Source: Candidatus Cloacimonadota bacterium
GTDB taxonomy: Bacteria > Cloacimonadota > Cloacimonadia > Cloacimonadales > TCS61
Length of the DNA: 6,527 nt
Direction: 5' to 3'
Assembly (NCBI GenBank): GCA_030596265.1
Contig: JAUVKM010000126.1
Span: forward strand, 1 to 6,527
Part shown: positions 1 through 6,527 of the stretch, piece after piece
How positions within the stretch are numbered: the stretch's first letter is position 1
Layout: every line of letters starts with the position of its first letter
Position numbers and translations under genes: made by a program
The notes under the pieces: generated by a model
Seen by the model: only the letters and a program-made list of their open reading frames with translations
Told to the model about the DNA's origin: nothing
Databases searched by the model: none

Positions 1-273
1 ATGGTGATCGAAGGACGAATTTTCTCTCAAACATACGAAAATATTTTATATACTTCAATTGAAAATCTACGAGAAAAATATGATAAGAAATTTGTATATA
101 TTATAAACTCGGAAAATAGAGCTGAGATCAAAATTGTAACATTGGGAGAAAAAGTAGAGAACAATATTATAATTACTTCCGGTTTAAAGGTTGGCGATAA
201 ACTTGTGATCGACGGCATAGATAGCCTTTCTGATGGAACACTGGTTGATGCCCGGACAGGATTTAGTGAATAA
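1..273 (+). CDS. RND efflux periplasmic adaptor subunit (HlyD/MFP family), C-terminal fragment
   Basis: This is the last 90 residues of a membrane fusion protein, the periplasmic adaptor that links an inner-membrane RND permease to an outer-membrane channel. The visible part matches the membrane-proximal end of this family: a strand pattern FVYIINSENRAEIKIVTLG (about residues 31-49), then IITSGLKVGDKLVIDG (about 58-73), then the closing turn DGTLVDA. The SGLKxGDxLVIDG element is the characteristic late motif of RND adaptors. Adaptors are usually about 350-400 residues, so most of the protein (signal or lipoprotein anchor, hairpin, lipoyl and beta-barrel domains) lies upstream. The ATG at position 1 is most likely an internal methionine and not the start. 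The stop TAA is 24 bases before the permease start, which indicates co-transcription. Family assignment is firm; substrate is unknown. Confidence 0.88.
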   Translation: MVIEGRIFSQTYENILYTSIENLREKYDKKFVYIINSENRAEIKIVTLGEKVENNIIITSGLKVGDKLVIDGIDSLSDGTLVDARTGFSE

Positions 274-297
274 TTTCACTTCAAGAAAGGAGAAAAT

Positions 298-3200
298 ATG
301 TCTTTAGCAAAGTTTTCTGTAGAGAATGGTGTTCTTATAAATATGATCATGATCATTGTGTTTATTTTTGGTATTTCCACTATGATATATATGCCCAAGG
401 AAGAGACTCCGGCAGTGGATTTTGGAGCCTTCTATATTATGGTTGGTTACCGTGGAGTCTCACCGGCTGAAATTGAAAAACTAATTATAAAACCAATTGA
501 AGATGGAATTTCTGATCTTGCAGATGTAGATTATATCGCTTCCACAGCTTCGGAAGGGCGTGCTACAATTTATATCCAAATGGATACTGATGCAGATATT
601 GATGAAGCCTGGAATAACCTTAATACCGAGATGGATAAGGTGAATGATCTTCCTGCCGATTCGGACGATCCGTTCCTTTTACAAATGAATATGCGCGAAG
701 TTAACTCGATTTGTCAGGTTGCTTTAGGCGGTGAATTATCTGATAACGCCTTGCGTGAACTAGCAGATGATTTTAAAGATGAAATTCTGGAACTGGATTA
801 TATTTCTAAAGTGACTATAGCCGGAACACGGGACAGGCAGATCTGGATAGATACAGACATTCATAAACTTACTGAATTCGGGTTAACAATGAATGATCTA
901 TCTAATGCAATTACAATGAGAAATATGAATGCTCCTGGTGGTTCTATCAAGATAGGTTATGCCGATTTTCTGATACGAACATTGGGAGAATTCGATAATA
1001 TATATGAAATAAATGATCTTGTTGTAAGTATGGATGTAAACAGTGGTGTAGTTCGCATAGAAGATGTTGCAACAGTTCGTGATACTTTGGAAGAAGCCCA
1101 AACTATCGGTAAACTCAATACTCAAAAAGCAGTAAATATACAGATCTTTAAAAAAGCAGAAGGGAACATAATATCCGTGATGGAAAACGTTCGAGAAAAA
1201 TCATCTGAATTTCAAGATCGAATAGATGGTTTATCTGTGGAGGTACGTAATGACGGTTCTATAAGAGTTAGTAACAGCATAAGCACACTTGGAAATAATG
1301 CTTTGATCGGGGTGGTTCTTGTTTTCTTACTACTTTGGATTTTTATAGGTTGGAGGAATGCTCTATTTGCAGCCTGGGGAATTCCATTTACTTTCCTTCT
1401 TTCCTTTATTTTAATGCAGCAATTTGATGTAACCATGAATAACCTGAGTCTTTTTGGATTGATCCTGGTTCTGGGAATGATAGTTGATGACGCTATTATA
1501 GTTATCGAAAATATACATCGATATCGGGAAATGGGATACAGTCCCAAAGAAGCATCTATCAGAGGAGCAAGAGAGATCTCCTGGCCGGTAGTTGCTGCAG
1601 TAGCCACAACTGTTGCAGCTTTCATGCCGATGCTGATGATGCAGGGAATGATGGGGAAATTCATGAAAGTTCTTCCCGTTGTTGTCTCCATGGCTTTACT
1701 GGCATCACTTTTTGAAAGTTTGGTAATCCTTCCTTCACATGTTGCCGAACTAGGTGGGAAAAAAAATTATGACAGCAAGAAAAAAGAACATAAATTACAT
1801 GCATGGTTGGTAAGAAATTACCGTAAGGCAGTTAAGAAAGCTTTGAAACACAGAATCAGAACTGTACTTATATTGGTTGTTGCAATGATCCTTTCTTTAA
1901 TGGTTATGTTTTCCGGATTAGTTAAATTTCAATTTTTCGCTAGAAAAAGTCCTAGAATCATAGTATTAAATTTGGAAACACCTCCCGGAACATCTTTAGA
2001 AAAAACAGATGAGATCGTAACCAAAGTTGAGGAATATATTCTAAGTATGCCAGAAAAAGAGGATATTGAGGCTATCGTAAGCACGATAGGAAAATACTCA
2101 GAAAATCATAACGATAAGATAGATACGAAAAATGCAGAAATTAAGCTTGATCTCGTTGAACTCGATGATATGAAATTCTCTAATAATCAGATCAAGAACC
2201 GCATTAGAAAATATATTGTAACCCTGCCGGAGTTGTATTCATTTACCTTTAAAGATGGGGAACACGGTGGTCCACCCACAGGTGAAGATATAGAGATCAG
2301 AATTAAGGGAGATGACCTGACCAGGTTGGAAGAAATTGGAGAGTATATAATATCGGAAATCGAGAAGATCCCGGGTACAACAGACGTAGAAACAAGTTTT
2401 GCCGAAGGGAAAAAAGAGATCAGGATAATTCCTAAACACGATAAAATGGCTCTTTACGGTTTGAATGTCCGCACCGTTTCATCGCTTGTAAGCATTGCTT
2501 CTTTTGGTGCACCGATTTCCAAATATCGTGGATCTGGTATGGATGAATATGATATTATTTTACGTGTTCAGAATGACCAGATAGAAGATCTTTCCGACCT
2601 GGAGAACCTGCCGATCCGAACAATGAATGGAGATGTAATTGCCCTCAAAGAAGTTGCTGATCTGGAAATTGGAGCTGGTTATGCTGAAATTCAACATCGT
2701 GACCGGAAACGTTTGATCACTGTTACTGGATCTGTTACAACTTATGAAAATGGTAATGGAACAAAAACTAGATCAGCTGATGAAATTACTAATATCTTAC
2801 GTGGTAACAAAATTTCCGGAGAAAAAGGAGTTCTATCAGGATTCTCGGAACGTTTTCCTGGTTATCAGATAGAGTATGGCGGTCAAGCAGAAGAGCAGAG
2901 TAAAACCAATAAATCACTCTATTTTGCTTTCGGTGTTTCACTGCTTCTGGTTTTCACGATCCTTGCTACTCAATTTAAATCTGCTGTGCAGCCGCTCATC
3001 GTAATGATCACAATACCATTTGCCTTTATCGGTGTTGTTTTCGGTCTGCTGGTTACCGGTCTGCCATTCTCAATGATGACGATGATATCGATTGTTGCTT
3101 TGGCAGGAGTTGTGGTGAATGATGCTCTGATATTGGTTGATTTTGTAAATCGTGAAAGGGCAAATGGAGTGGATCGTTGGAATTCACTAATTAATGCCGG

Positions 3201-3465
3201 CTCGATTCGTTTGCGTCCAATATTAATGACAACGATAACCACGATTGCCGGCTTTATGCCGATCATGCTTTCTACTTCCAGCACAACTTCAGATTGGAAG
3301 CCGATGGCTGTAAGTATTGCTTTCGGATTAGCATTTGCTACAATGCTAACTCTGTTTGCAATCCCGGTTATCTATTCTCTTATAGATTCGCTGTTTGGTA
3401 AACTGGGAATGACACGATTCAAGACTCATCTCAGTTATGAAGAATGTGTGAAAGAAGAGGATTAA
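298..3465 (+). CDS. RND family efflux permease (AcrB/MdtB-like, HAE-type), complete
   Basis: This is a complete 1055-residue resistance-nodulation-division transporter, the usual length for the family. It should act as a homotrimeric inner-membrane proton antiporter that exports substrates through the upstream-encoded adaptor. The start is set by AAAGGAG (286-292) with a 5-base spacer. The layout is classic: TM1 (about residues 11-31), a first periplasmic porter loop (about 32-332), TM2-6 (about 333-479), TM7 (about 520-541), a second periplasmic loop (about 542-870) and TM8-12 (about 872-1028). TM4 carries GMIVDDAIIVIEN with the proton-relay aspartates D397-D398. TM11 has RLRPILMTT, retaining the AcrB-equivalent Arg and Thr (R971, T978). 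TM10 reads GVVVNDALILVDF, so the AcrB Lys940 position is Asn941 followed by Asp942. The motif GPPTGEDIEIRIKGDD (about 658-673) is of a type seen in a non-AcrB branch of RND pumps. Substrate cannot be read from sequence; drugs, lipids or metals are all possible, but the heavy-metal (CusA) signature is not evident. Confidence 0.95.
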   Translation: MSLAKFSVENGVLINMIMIIVFIFGISTMIYMPKEETPAVDFGAFYIMVGYRGVSPAEIEKLIIKPIEDGISDLADVDYIASTASEGRATIYIQMDTDADIDEAWNNLNTEMDKVNDLPADSDDPFLLQMNMREVNSICQVALGGELSDNALRELADDFKDEILELDYISKVTIAGTRDRQIWIDTDIHKLTEFGLTMNDLSNAITMRNMNAPGGSIKIGYADFLIRTLGEFDNIYEINDLVVSMDVNSGVVRIEDVATVRDTLEEAQTIGKLNTQKAVNIQIFKKAEGNIISVMENVREKSSEFQDRIDGLSVEVRNDGSIRVSNSISTLGNNALIGVVLVFLLLWIFIGWRNALFAAWGIPFTFLLSFILMQQFDVTMNNLSLFGLILVLGMIVDDAIIVIENIHRYREMGYSPKEASIRGAREISWPVVAAVATTVAAFMPMLMMQGMMGKFMKVLPVVVSMALLASLFESLVILPSHVAELGGKKNYDSKKKEHKLHAWLVRNYRKAVKKALKHRIRTVLILVVAMILSLMVMFSGLVKFQFFARKSPRIIVLNLETPPGTSLEKTDEIVTKVEEYILSMPEKEDIEAIVSTIGKYSENHNDKIDTKNAEIKLDLVELDDMKFSNNQIKNRIRKYIVTLPELYSFTFKDGEHGGPPTGEDIEIRIKGDDLTRLEEIGEYIISEIEKIPGTTDVETSFAEGKKEIRIIPKHDKMALYGLNVRTVSSLVSIASFGAPISKYRGSGMDEYDIILRVQNDQIEDLSDLENLPIRTMNGDVIALKEVADLEIGAGYAEIQHRDRKRLITVTGSVTTYENGNGTKTRSADEITNILRGNKISGEKGVLSGFSERFPGYQIEYGGQAEEQSKTNKSLYFAFGVSLLLVFTILATQFKSAVQPLIVMITIPFAFIGVVFGLLVTGLPFSMMTMISIVALAGVVVNDALILVDFVNRERANGVDRWNSLINAGSIRLRPILMTTITTIAGFMPIMLSTSSTTSDWKPMAVSIAFGLAFATMLTLFAIPVIYSLIDSLFGKLGMTRFKTHLSYEECVKEED

Positions 3466-3479
3466 TACATATCTCTTTC

Positions 3480-3501
3480 ACCTATGCGTAAACGCATAGG
3501 T
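3480..3501 (+). terminator. Small stem-loop after the RND permease, likely intrinsic terminator
   Basis: ACCTATGCG (3480-3488) and CGCATAGGT (3493-3501) form a perfect 9-bp stem around a TAAA loop, starting 15 bases after the permease stop. The plus-strand continuation is TATTT, a short T-rich run, so the orientation suits termination of the pump operon. The T tract is weak, and the larger hairpin immediately downstream may do the main work. Confidence 0.55.
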
Positions 3502-3508
3502 TATTTGG

Positions 3509-3562
3509 AAATTATACTTTAACAGCCCAGCCGTGAACGGCTGGGCTGTTAAAGTATAATTT
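3509..3562. terminator. Perfect 25-bp inverted repeat with TGAA loop, probable bidirectional terminator
   Basis: The arm at 3509-3533 is exactly complementary to the arm at 3538-3562, with a 4-base loop TGAA (3534-3537). The core is GC-rich (AGCCCAGCCG / CGGCTGGGCT) and the outer part AT-rich, giving A-rich and T-rich flanks on either strand. It sits between two convergent genes, and its right arm ends on the first base of the complement of the minus-strand TGA stop (3562-3564). Both facts fit a shared terminator. There is no long uninterrupted T tract outside the stem, so a transcript-stabilising or REP-like role is also possible. Confidence 0.75.
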
Positions 3563-4722
3563 CATGCTCTCTTCGTCACTGGCACAAAGAAATCATTGAA
3601 TTCGATTTTAAGAAAACGCTGTAAGGAGATAGGACAATTATCCTTAACATAAGCAATTGAAAAAACTGGATTTTTTTTGTGATCAATCTTCACATAATGA
3701 AGTGTTTCTCCTAAGTAATGCAGATATGCTTCATCATTTGGAGTATGAGTTTCAACATTAATATTAGTTCCATTGTATCCCAGAACCCAACCAAAATGAT
3801 GTTCATTTCTTATCTCCCATATCTGCTGCCAGTCCGGTTTAAGATTATTGAAGAAAGCATTGAAAGGGTTAAATCCAAAGGCATGATATGTAAGATCAGA
3901 CAGTCCAAATCCACCATATCTTAGCGGATTCATCTCTATTGGAATAAGTGTATCGTTTTCCAATTTGAATTCTGCATGAATTGGAAAATTAGTAATATTT
4001 AGATGTTGATTTAATTCTATAAATATTGTTTTGAGCCTATCATAAAATCTATCGAAAATATCTTTATTTGTATAATAGAGGACATTGAAATATTCGCTTT
4101 TTTCTGGTAGTGGATGATGATAAATATTCATGATTTCAGGGTTACCTTTTTCATTGAAATACATATCCACAGCATATTCTTCACCTTCCACAAATTGTTC
4201 AACTATCAGTTCATTTTTCGATAAAATACTTTCTGGAAAATAGTGGGAACTTTTCTTTAATTCATTGCGAATTTCTTTTGTGATTTCAGAGATATTGTTT
4301 TTTTTGTTAAGAACTTTTACCGCAGTTCCAAAAAAACCTTTAGTTGGTTTTACAATATATTTTTTACCTCGATCAAGTTTGATTCCTTCAAGTTCATCAA
4401 TCGTGGTTTTAGTAAAGAAAAAATCGGGATATAAATTACTCATAAGTTCACGGAATTTGTATTTATCTTTCAACATATTAACGGCATTTTTAAAAACTAT
4501 ATCCTCAGATCTTTCAAGAATGATCTCAAGTGCACTTTCGGTGGGAGCATATACTTTATTACCAGTTTTTAGAATTAATGATGAGCCTCTAAAATCTTCT
4601 TCTGAAATCACCTTAACCTCGTCCTCACCCTTGATCTCGATCTTGTCCTTGTCCTTTCCCTCGGTCAAAATCTTCGTTACAAGTTCTGAAATATATCCTT
4701 TTCCGATAATTATATAATTCAT
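3562..4722 (-). CDS. ATP-grasp domain protein of unknown substrate
   Basis: This is a complete 386-residue protein of the ATP-grasp fold, a cytosolic ligase-type enzyme that activates a carboxylate as an acyl phosphate and joins it to an amine or thiol. An N-terminal Rossmann-like pre-ATP-grasp segment starts MNYIIIGKGYISELV. The ATP-grasp core follows: KYIVKPTKGFFGTAVKVL (about 121-138) with the nucleotide-binding lysine K125, the hinge and lid region ELIVEQFVEGEEYAVDMYF (about 171-189), then PIHAEF (E251) and PIEMNPLRYGG (about 261-271), whose E263 and N265 are the expected magnesium ligands. The start is supported by GAGG at 4728-4731, 5 bases upstream. Residues about 21-37 (EGKDKDKIEIKGEDEVK) are a charged low-complexity block with codon use unlike the rest of the gene. 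The C-terminal region (about 275-386) resembles no ligase subfamily that I can name. The gene stands alone on its strand, convergent with the efflux operon and divergent from the peptidase. The fold is well supported; the reaction is unknown. Confidence 0.88.
   Translation of the reverse strand: MNYIIIGKGYISELVTKILTEGKDKDKIEIKGEDEVKVISEEDFRGSSLILKTGNKVYAPTESALEIILERSEDIVFKNAVNMLKDKYKFRELMSNLYPDFFFTKTTIDELEGIKLDRGKKYIVKPTKGFFGTAVKVLNKKNNISEITKEIRNELKKSSHYFPESILSKNELIVEQFVEGEEYAVDMYFNEKGNPEIMNIYHHPLPEKSEYFNVLYYTNKDIFDRFYDRLKTIFIELNQHLNITNFPIHAEFKLENDTLIPIEMNPLRYGGFGLSDLTYHAFGFNPFNAFFNNLKPDWQQIWEIRNEHHFGWVLGYNGTNINVETHTPNDEAYLHYLGETLHYVKIDHKKNPVFSIAYVKDNCPISLQRFLKIEFNDFFVPVTKRA
4612..4662 (-). 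repeat. Hexanucleotide-periodic low-complexity block inside the ATP-grasp gene
   Basis: Read on the minus strand, this stretch is a run of degenerate 6-base units: GACAAG, GACAAG, ATCGAG, ATCAAG, GGTGAG, GACGAG, GTTAAG. They encode alternating acidic or hydrophobic and charged residues (KDKDKIEIKGEDEVK). All lysines here are AAG, aspartates GAC, glutamates GAG and isoleucines ATC, while the surrounding gene mostly uses AAA, GAT, GAA and ATT. The block lies just after the first beta-alpha unit (residues 21-37) and keeps the reading frame. It looks like a local repeat expansion or insertion, and not ordinary coding drift. Confidence 0.6.
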
Positions 4723-4810
4723 AAAATCCTCAAATAAATCTATTTTATTGCTAATTTTCTTAGAGAGGTTTTTATGTCAAAAAGAAATAAGTTATATATT
4801 AAAAATATGG

Positions 4811-4831
4811 AATAATTATTGCATAATTATT
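4811..4831. repeat. Perfect 9-bp AT-only inverted repeat, possible operator
   Basis: AATAATTAT (4811-4819) and ATAATTATT (4823-4831) are exact reverse complements separated by TGC. The right arm overlaps the best -10-like hexamer upstream of the peptidase gene, which is where an operator would sit. The arms contain only A and T in an AT-rich spacer, so chance is a serious alternative. Confidence 0.35.
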
Positions 4832-4857
4832 AAAAAAGCAGAAAATAAATGATATAT

Positions 4858-4862
4858 GGAGG
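4858..4862 (+). promoter_or_regulatory. Ribosome binding site of the M14 peptidase gene
   Basis: GGAGG lies 7 bases before the ATG at 4870. It fixes that ATG as the start, and translation from it begins directly with a signal peptide. Confidence 0.85.
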
Positions 4863-4869
4863 AAATTTG

Positions 4870-6527
4870 ATGAGAAAATTGTTTTTGATATTATTATTAT
4901 GTGCAATTTTAACCACTACTGTTTTTGCCTGGCGAGATAATGAAATGGAAGTTCGAGTATTTTATAATAATGATTTTGAACTTGGAAAATTAATTGATCT
5001 GCAACCAGAGGGTGATATTTATCCTAATGGTGAAGCCCTTATATACCTTATCCCTTCCGAATTTGAAGCTTTGAAAACTACAGGTCTTAGGTTTCAGATA
5101 GAAAGGGAAGATGTAAAAACCTATGCTGAAGATTTCTGGATTTCAATGGATAATACAAGAGAGGCTTATCATACTTATGCAGAGATAGTAGCATTAGCAG
5201 ATAGCCTTGTCACTGCTTTTCCTAATATTTGTGAAAAGCACCTTTTTGGAACATCTGTTCAAGGTCGTGAACTTGGCGCATTAAAGATATCAGATAATGT
5301 ATCGTCGGATGAAAACGAAGCAGAAGTTTTTTTCGATGGTGGAATCCATGGTGACGAAATTGGAGCTGCTGAGAATTGTATTCGTTTTGCACGTGATCTT
5401 TGTCGTGAATATGGAATTGATCCTGAAATTACAGACTTGGTTGATAATCGTGAAATATGGATTTATTACATGGTGAATCCTGATGGTCGAGTAGCTGATG
5501 ATCGTTACAATGCTAATGGAGTAGACCTAAATCGCGATTCCGGTTATATGTGGGATGGATGGGGAGGAAGCTCAGGAGCATTTTCTCAACTCGAATCAAA
5601 GGCGCTTAGAGATTGTCATTACAATCGTCAATTTGTTGTACATACTACCTATCACAGTGGCACGGAATACATTTCATGTCCATGGAGTTACCGCTCCGAT
5701 CAATGTCCTGATCTTAGCCATATACTACAGTTGGCTGGTGAATACTCTTCTTCATCTGGCTATGCAAATATGGAATATGGTCAAGGGAATACAGGAATGT
5801 ATGCAATCAACGGTAGCACAAAAGACACAAATTATGGCATGATGGGAGCAATCAGTTGGTCAATGGAAATTTCCTATGATAAAGATCCTCCAGCAAGTCA
5901 GATCATGATGTTTTACAATTATAACAAACCCGCAATGCTAAGCATGATCGAACATTCCGGGTATGGTTTGGAAGGTGTTGTAACAGATGCAAATACCGGT
6001 GATCCTGTTACTGCTAATATATTTATTAATGATTATTTTCCGTGCTATACAGATCCTGCCTTAGGTGATTATCATAAATATGTTTTACCCGGAACTTATG
6101 ATATTACAGTAGTAGCCAATGGTTATGAAACACAAACTATAAATGATGTTAATGTTACGGCAGGAAATGCAACTTCAACTAATTTTCAACTTTTACCAGA
6201 AGAGGGGCAATATGTTTACAAAGTATCAGCTTCTCAAATTCCTGATAACAATGAAGCGGATGAAGGTGATACTCCAGGCGTAATTGGAGCTCCTGACAGC
6301 AGAAATTATTCTATTGGAAAAGATGGCTGGATCATTGTAGATATGCAATATCCTATTCCCGATGGACCTGGAAATGATATCATCATATACGAAGGCGATA
6401 CTTCAGCAGAAGGTTTCACTTGTTATGCTGGAGAATTCATTGATGGACCTTGGTATTCACTGGGAACAGGAAATGGTACAACTGAATTTGATTTAGCTAA
6501 TGGTAATTTGATAGATGCTCAGTTTGT
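4870..6527 (+). CDS. Secreted M14 zinc carboxypeptidase with C-terminal beta domains, 3' end cut by window
   Basis: The reading frame is open from ATG 4870 to the window end (552 complete codons, no stop). Residues 1-20 are a signal peptide (MRKLFLILLL core, likely cleavage after VFA). Residues about 25-85 form a prodomain-like region. The M14 catalytic domain (about 95-362) removes C-terminal residues from peptides using zinc. Visible residues are H160 and E163 in GGIHGDEIG (zinc), NPDG (203-206), N221-R222 in VDLNRDSG (substrate carboxylate binding), H262 in TYHSGTEY (third zinc ligand) and E333 in SWSMEISYD (general base). All essential positions are present, so it should be active. Next is a CarboxypepD_reg-like domain (about 366-442: GLEGVVTDANTGDPV ... 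VLPGTYDITVVANGYET), then a beta domain from about 448 with VIGAPDSRNY and PDGPGNDIIIYEG, resembling repeats of bacterial surface proteins. Further surface or sorting domains probably follow outside the window. Specificity is not predictable. The protein should be periplasmic, secreted or surface-bound. It is transcribed away from the ATP-grasp gene. Confidence 0.93.
   Translation, partial: MRKLFLILLLCAILTTTVFAWRDNEMEVRVFYNNDFELGKLIDLQPEGDIYPNGEALIYLIPSEFEALKTTGLRFQIEREDVKTYAEDFWISMDNTREAYHTYAEIVALADSLVTAFPNICEKHLFGTSVQGRELGALKISDNVSSDENEAEVFFDGGIHGDEIGAAENCIRFARDLCREYGIDPEITDLVDNREIWIYYMVNPDGRVADDRYNANGVDLNRDSGYMWDGWGGSSGAFSQLESKALRDCHYNRQFVVHTTYHSGTEYISCPWSYRSDQCPDLSHILQLAGEYSSSSGYANMEYGQGNTGMYAINGSTKDTNYGMMGAISWSMEISYDKDPPASQIMMFYNYNKPAMLSMIEHSGYGLEGVVTDANTGDPVTANIFINDYFPCYTDPALGDYHKYVLPGTYDITVVANGYETQTINDVNVTAGNATSTNFQLLPEEGQYVYKVSASQIPDNNEADEGDTPGVIGAPDSRNYSIGKDGWIIVDMQYPIPDGPGNDIIIYEGDTSAEGFTCYAGEFIDGPWYSLGTGNGTTEFDLANGNLIDAQF

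Larger units (their letters stand above)
4723..4869. promoter_or_regulatory. Divergent intergenic region between the ATP-grasp and peptidase genes
   Basis: This very AT-rich 147-base spacer must hold the promoters of both flanking genes. On the plus strand, CATAAT (4822-4827) resembles a -10 box, with TTAAAA (4799-4804) at 17-base spacing as a poor -35. On the minus strand a perfect TTGACA (complement of 4775-4780) lacks a convincing -10 at the right distance. The region also holds a 13-codon mini-ORF with a ribosome binding site (4762-4815) and an AT-only inverted repeat (4811-4831). In such AT-rich DNA, promoter hexamers are expected by chance, so the exact boxes are guesses; only the presence of divergent control signals is well argued. 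Confidence 0.5.

Noticed and set aside
1212..1691. A 159-codon minus-strand open frame opposite the RND permease
   Set aside because: It is antisense to TM2-TM6 of a clearly real permease, with no ribosome binding site or recognisable domain.
4298..4305. An 8-base homopolymer (A8 on the coding strand) in the ATP-grasp gene, with another at 3671-3678, as phase-variation switches
   Set aside because: Both encode ordinary Lys-Lys-Asn contexts in an AT-rich gene and are too short to argue for selected slippage without strain comparison.
4265..4717. A 150-codon plus-strand open frame opposite the ATP-grasp gene
   Set aside because: It is antisense to the conserved N-terminal and ATP-binding part of the real gene. 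Its serine- and leucine-rich composition is what the complement of Lys/Glu-rich coding gives.
4870..4929. Lipoprotein signal at Cys11 of the peptidase
   Set aside because: The residue before the cysteine is leucine, which does not fit a lipobox, and a standard cleavage site follows at VFA (residue 20).
5555..5842. A 95-codon plus-strand open frame with hydrophobic stretches
   Set aside because: It lies entirely inside the M14 peptidase catalytic domain in another frame. The peptidase frame holds the conserved HSG motif and its flanks here, so this is a shadow.
3562..6527. A functional pair of ATP-grasp ligase and carboxypeptidase, like amino-acid tail adding and removing enzymes
   Set aside because: The peptidase has a signal peptide and acts outside the cytosol, while the ligase has none. 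The genes are divergent and not in one operon, and no shared substrate is visible.

Overview
The window is AT-rich bacterial DNA. It carries four protein-coding genes, two of them cut by the window edges. The organism is Gram-negative: it encodes an RND efflux pump with its periplasmic adaptor, and a secreted multidomain zinc carboxypeptidase with a regulatory-like beta domain and a surface-type beta domain. The AT-richness, strong GGAGG-type ribosome binding sites and this kind of secreted M14 enzyme would fit the FCB / Cloacimonadota-like candidate phyla. That placement is an impression from gene style, not a demonstrated taxonomic call.

Layout, left to right. Positions 1-273 hold the C-terminal end of an RND periplasmic adaptor (membrane fusion protein). 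After 24 bases and a clear AAAGGAG ribosome binding site comes a complete 1055-residue RND inner-membrane permease (298-3465). Together they form the end of an efflux operon; any outer-membrane factor would have to lie upstream, outside the window. The 96-base convergent gap (3466-3561) holds two stem-loops, a small one at 3480-3501 and a perfect 25-bp one at 3509-3562. They should end transcription of the pump operon and of the opposing gene. On the minus strand, 3562-4722 encodes a stand-alone ATP-grasp enzyme of unknown substrate. Its N-terminal domain contains a short charged block written in a hexanucleotide-periodic, GC-richer codon style unlike the rest of the gene. A 147-base divergent intergenic region (4723-4869) holds a 13-codon mini-ORF with its own ribosome binding site, an AT-only inverted repeat and weak promoter-like hexamers. 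From 4870 to the right edge runs a secreted M14 metallocarboxypeptidase: signal peptide, prodomain-like region, catalytic domain with all key residues, CarboxypepD_reg-like domain and a further beta domain, cut off by the window end.

Functionally, the adaptor and permease work together as a proton-driven export pump. The ATP-grasp gene and the peptidase are divergently transcribed neighbours. One product is cytosolic and the other exported, so nothing in the sequence shows that they act in one pathway. I found no mobile element, CRISPR array, tRNA or rRNA. The most unusual sequence-level signals are the hexanucleotide-style block inside the ATP-grasp gene and the perfect 25-bp hairpin abutting its stop codon.
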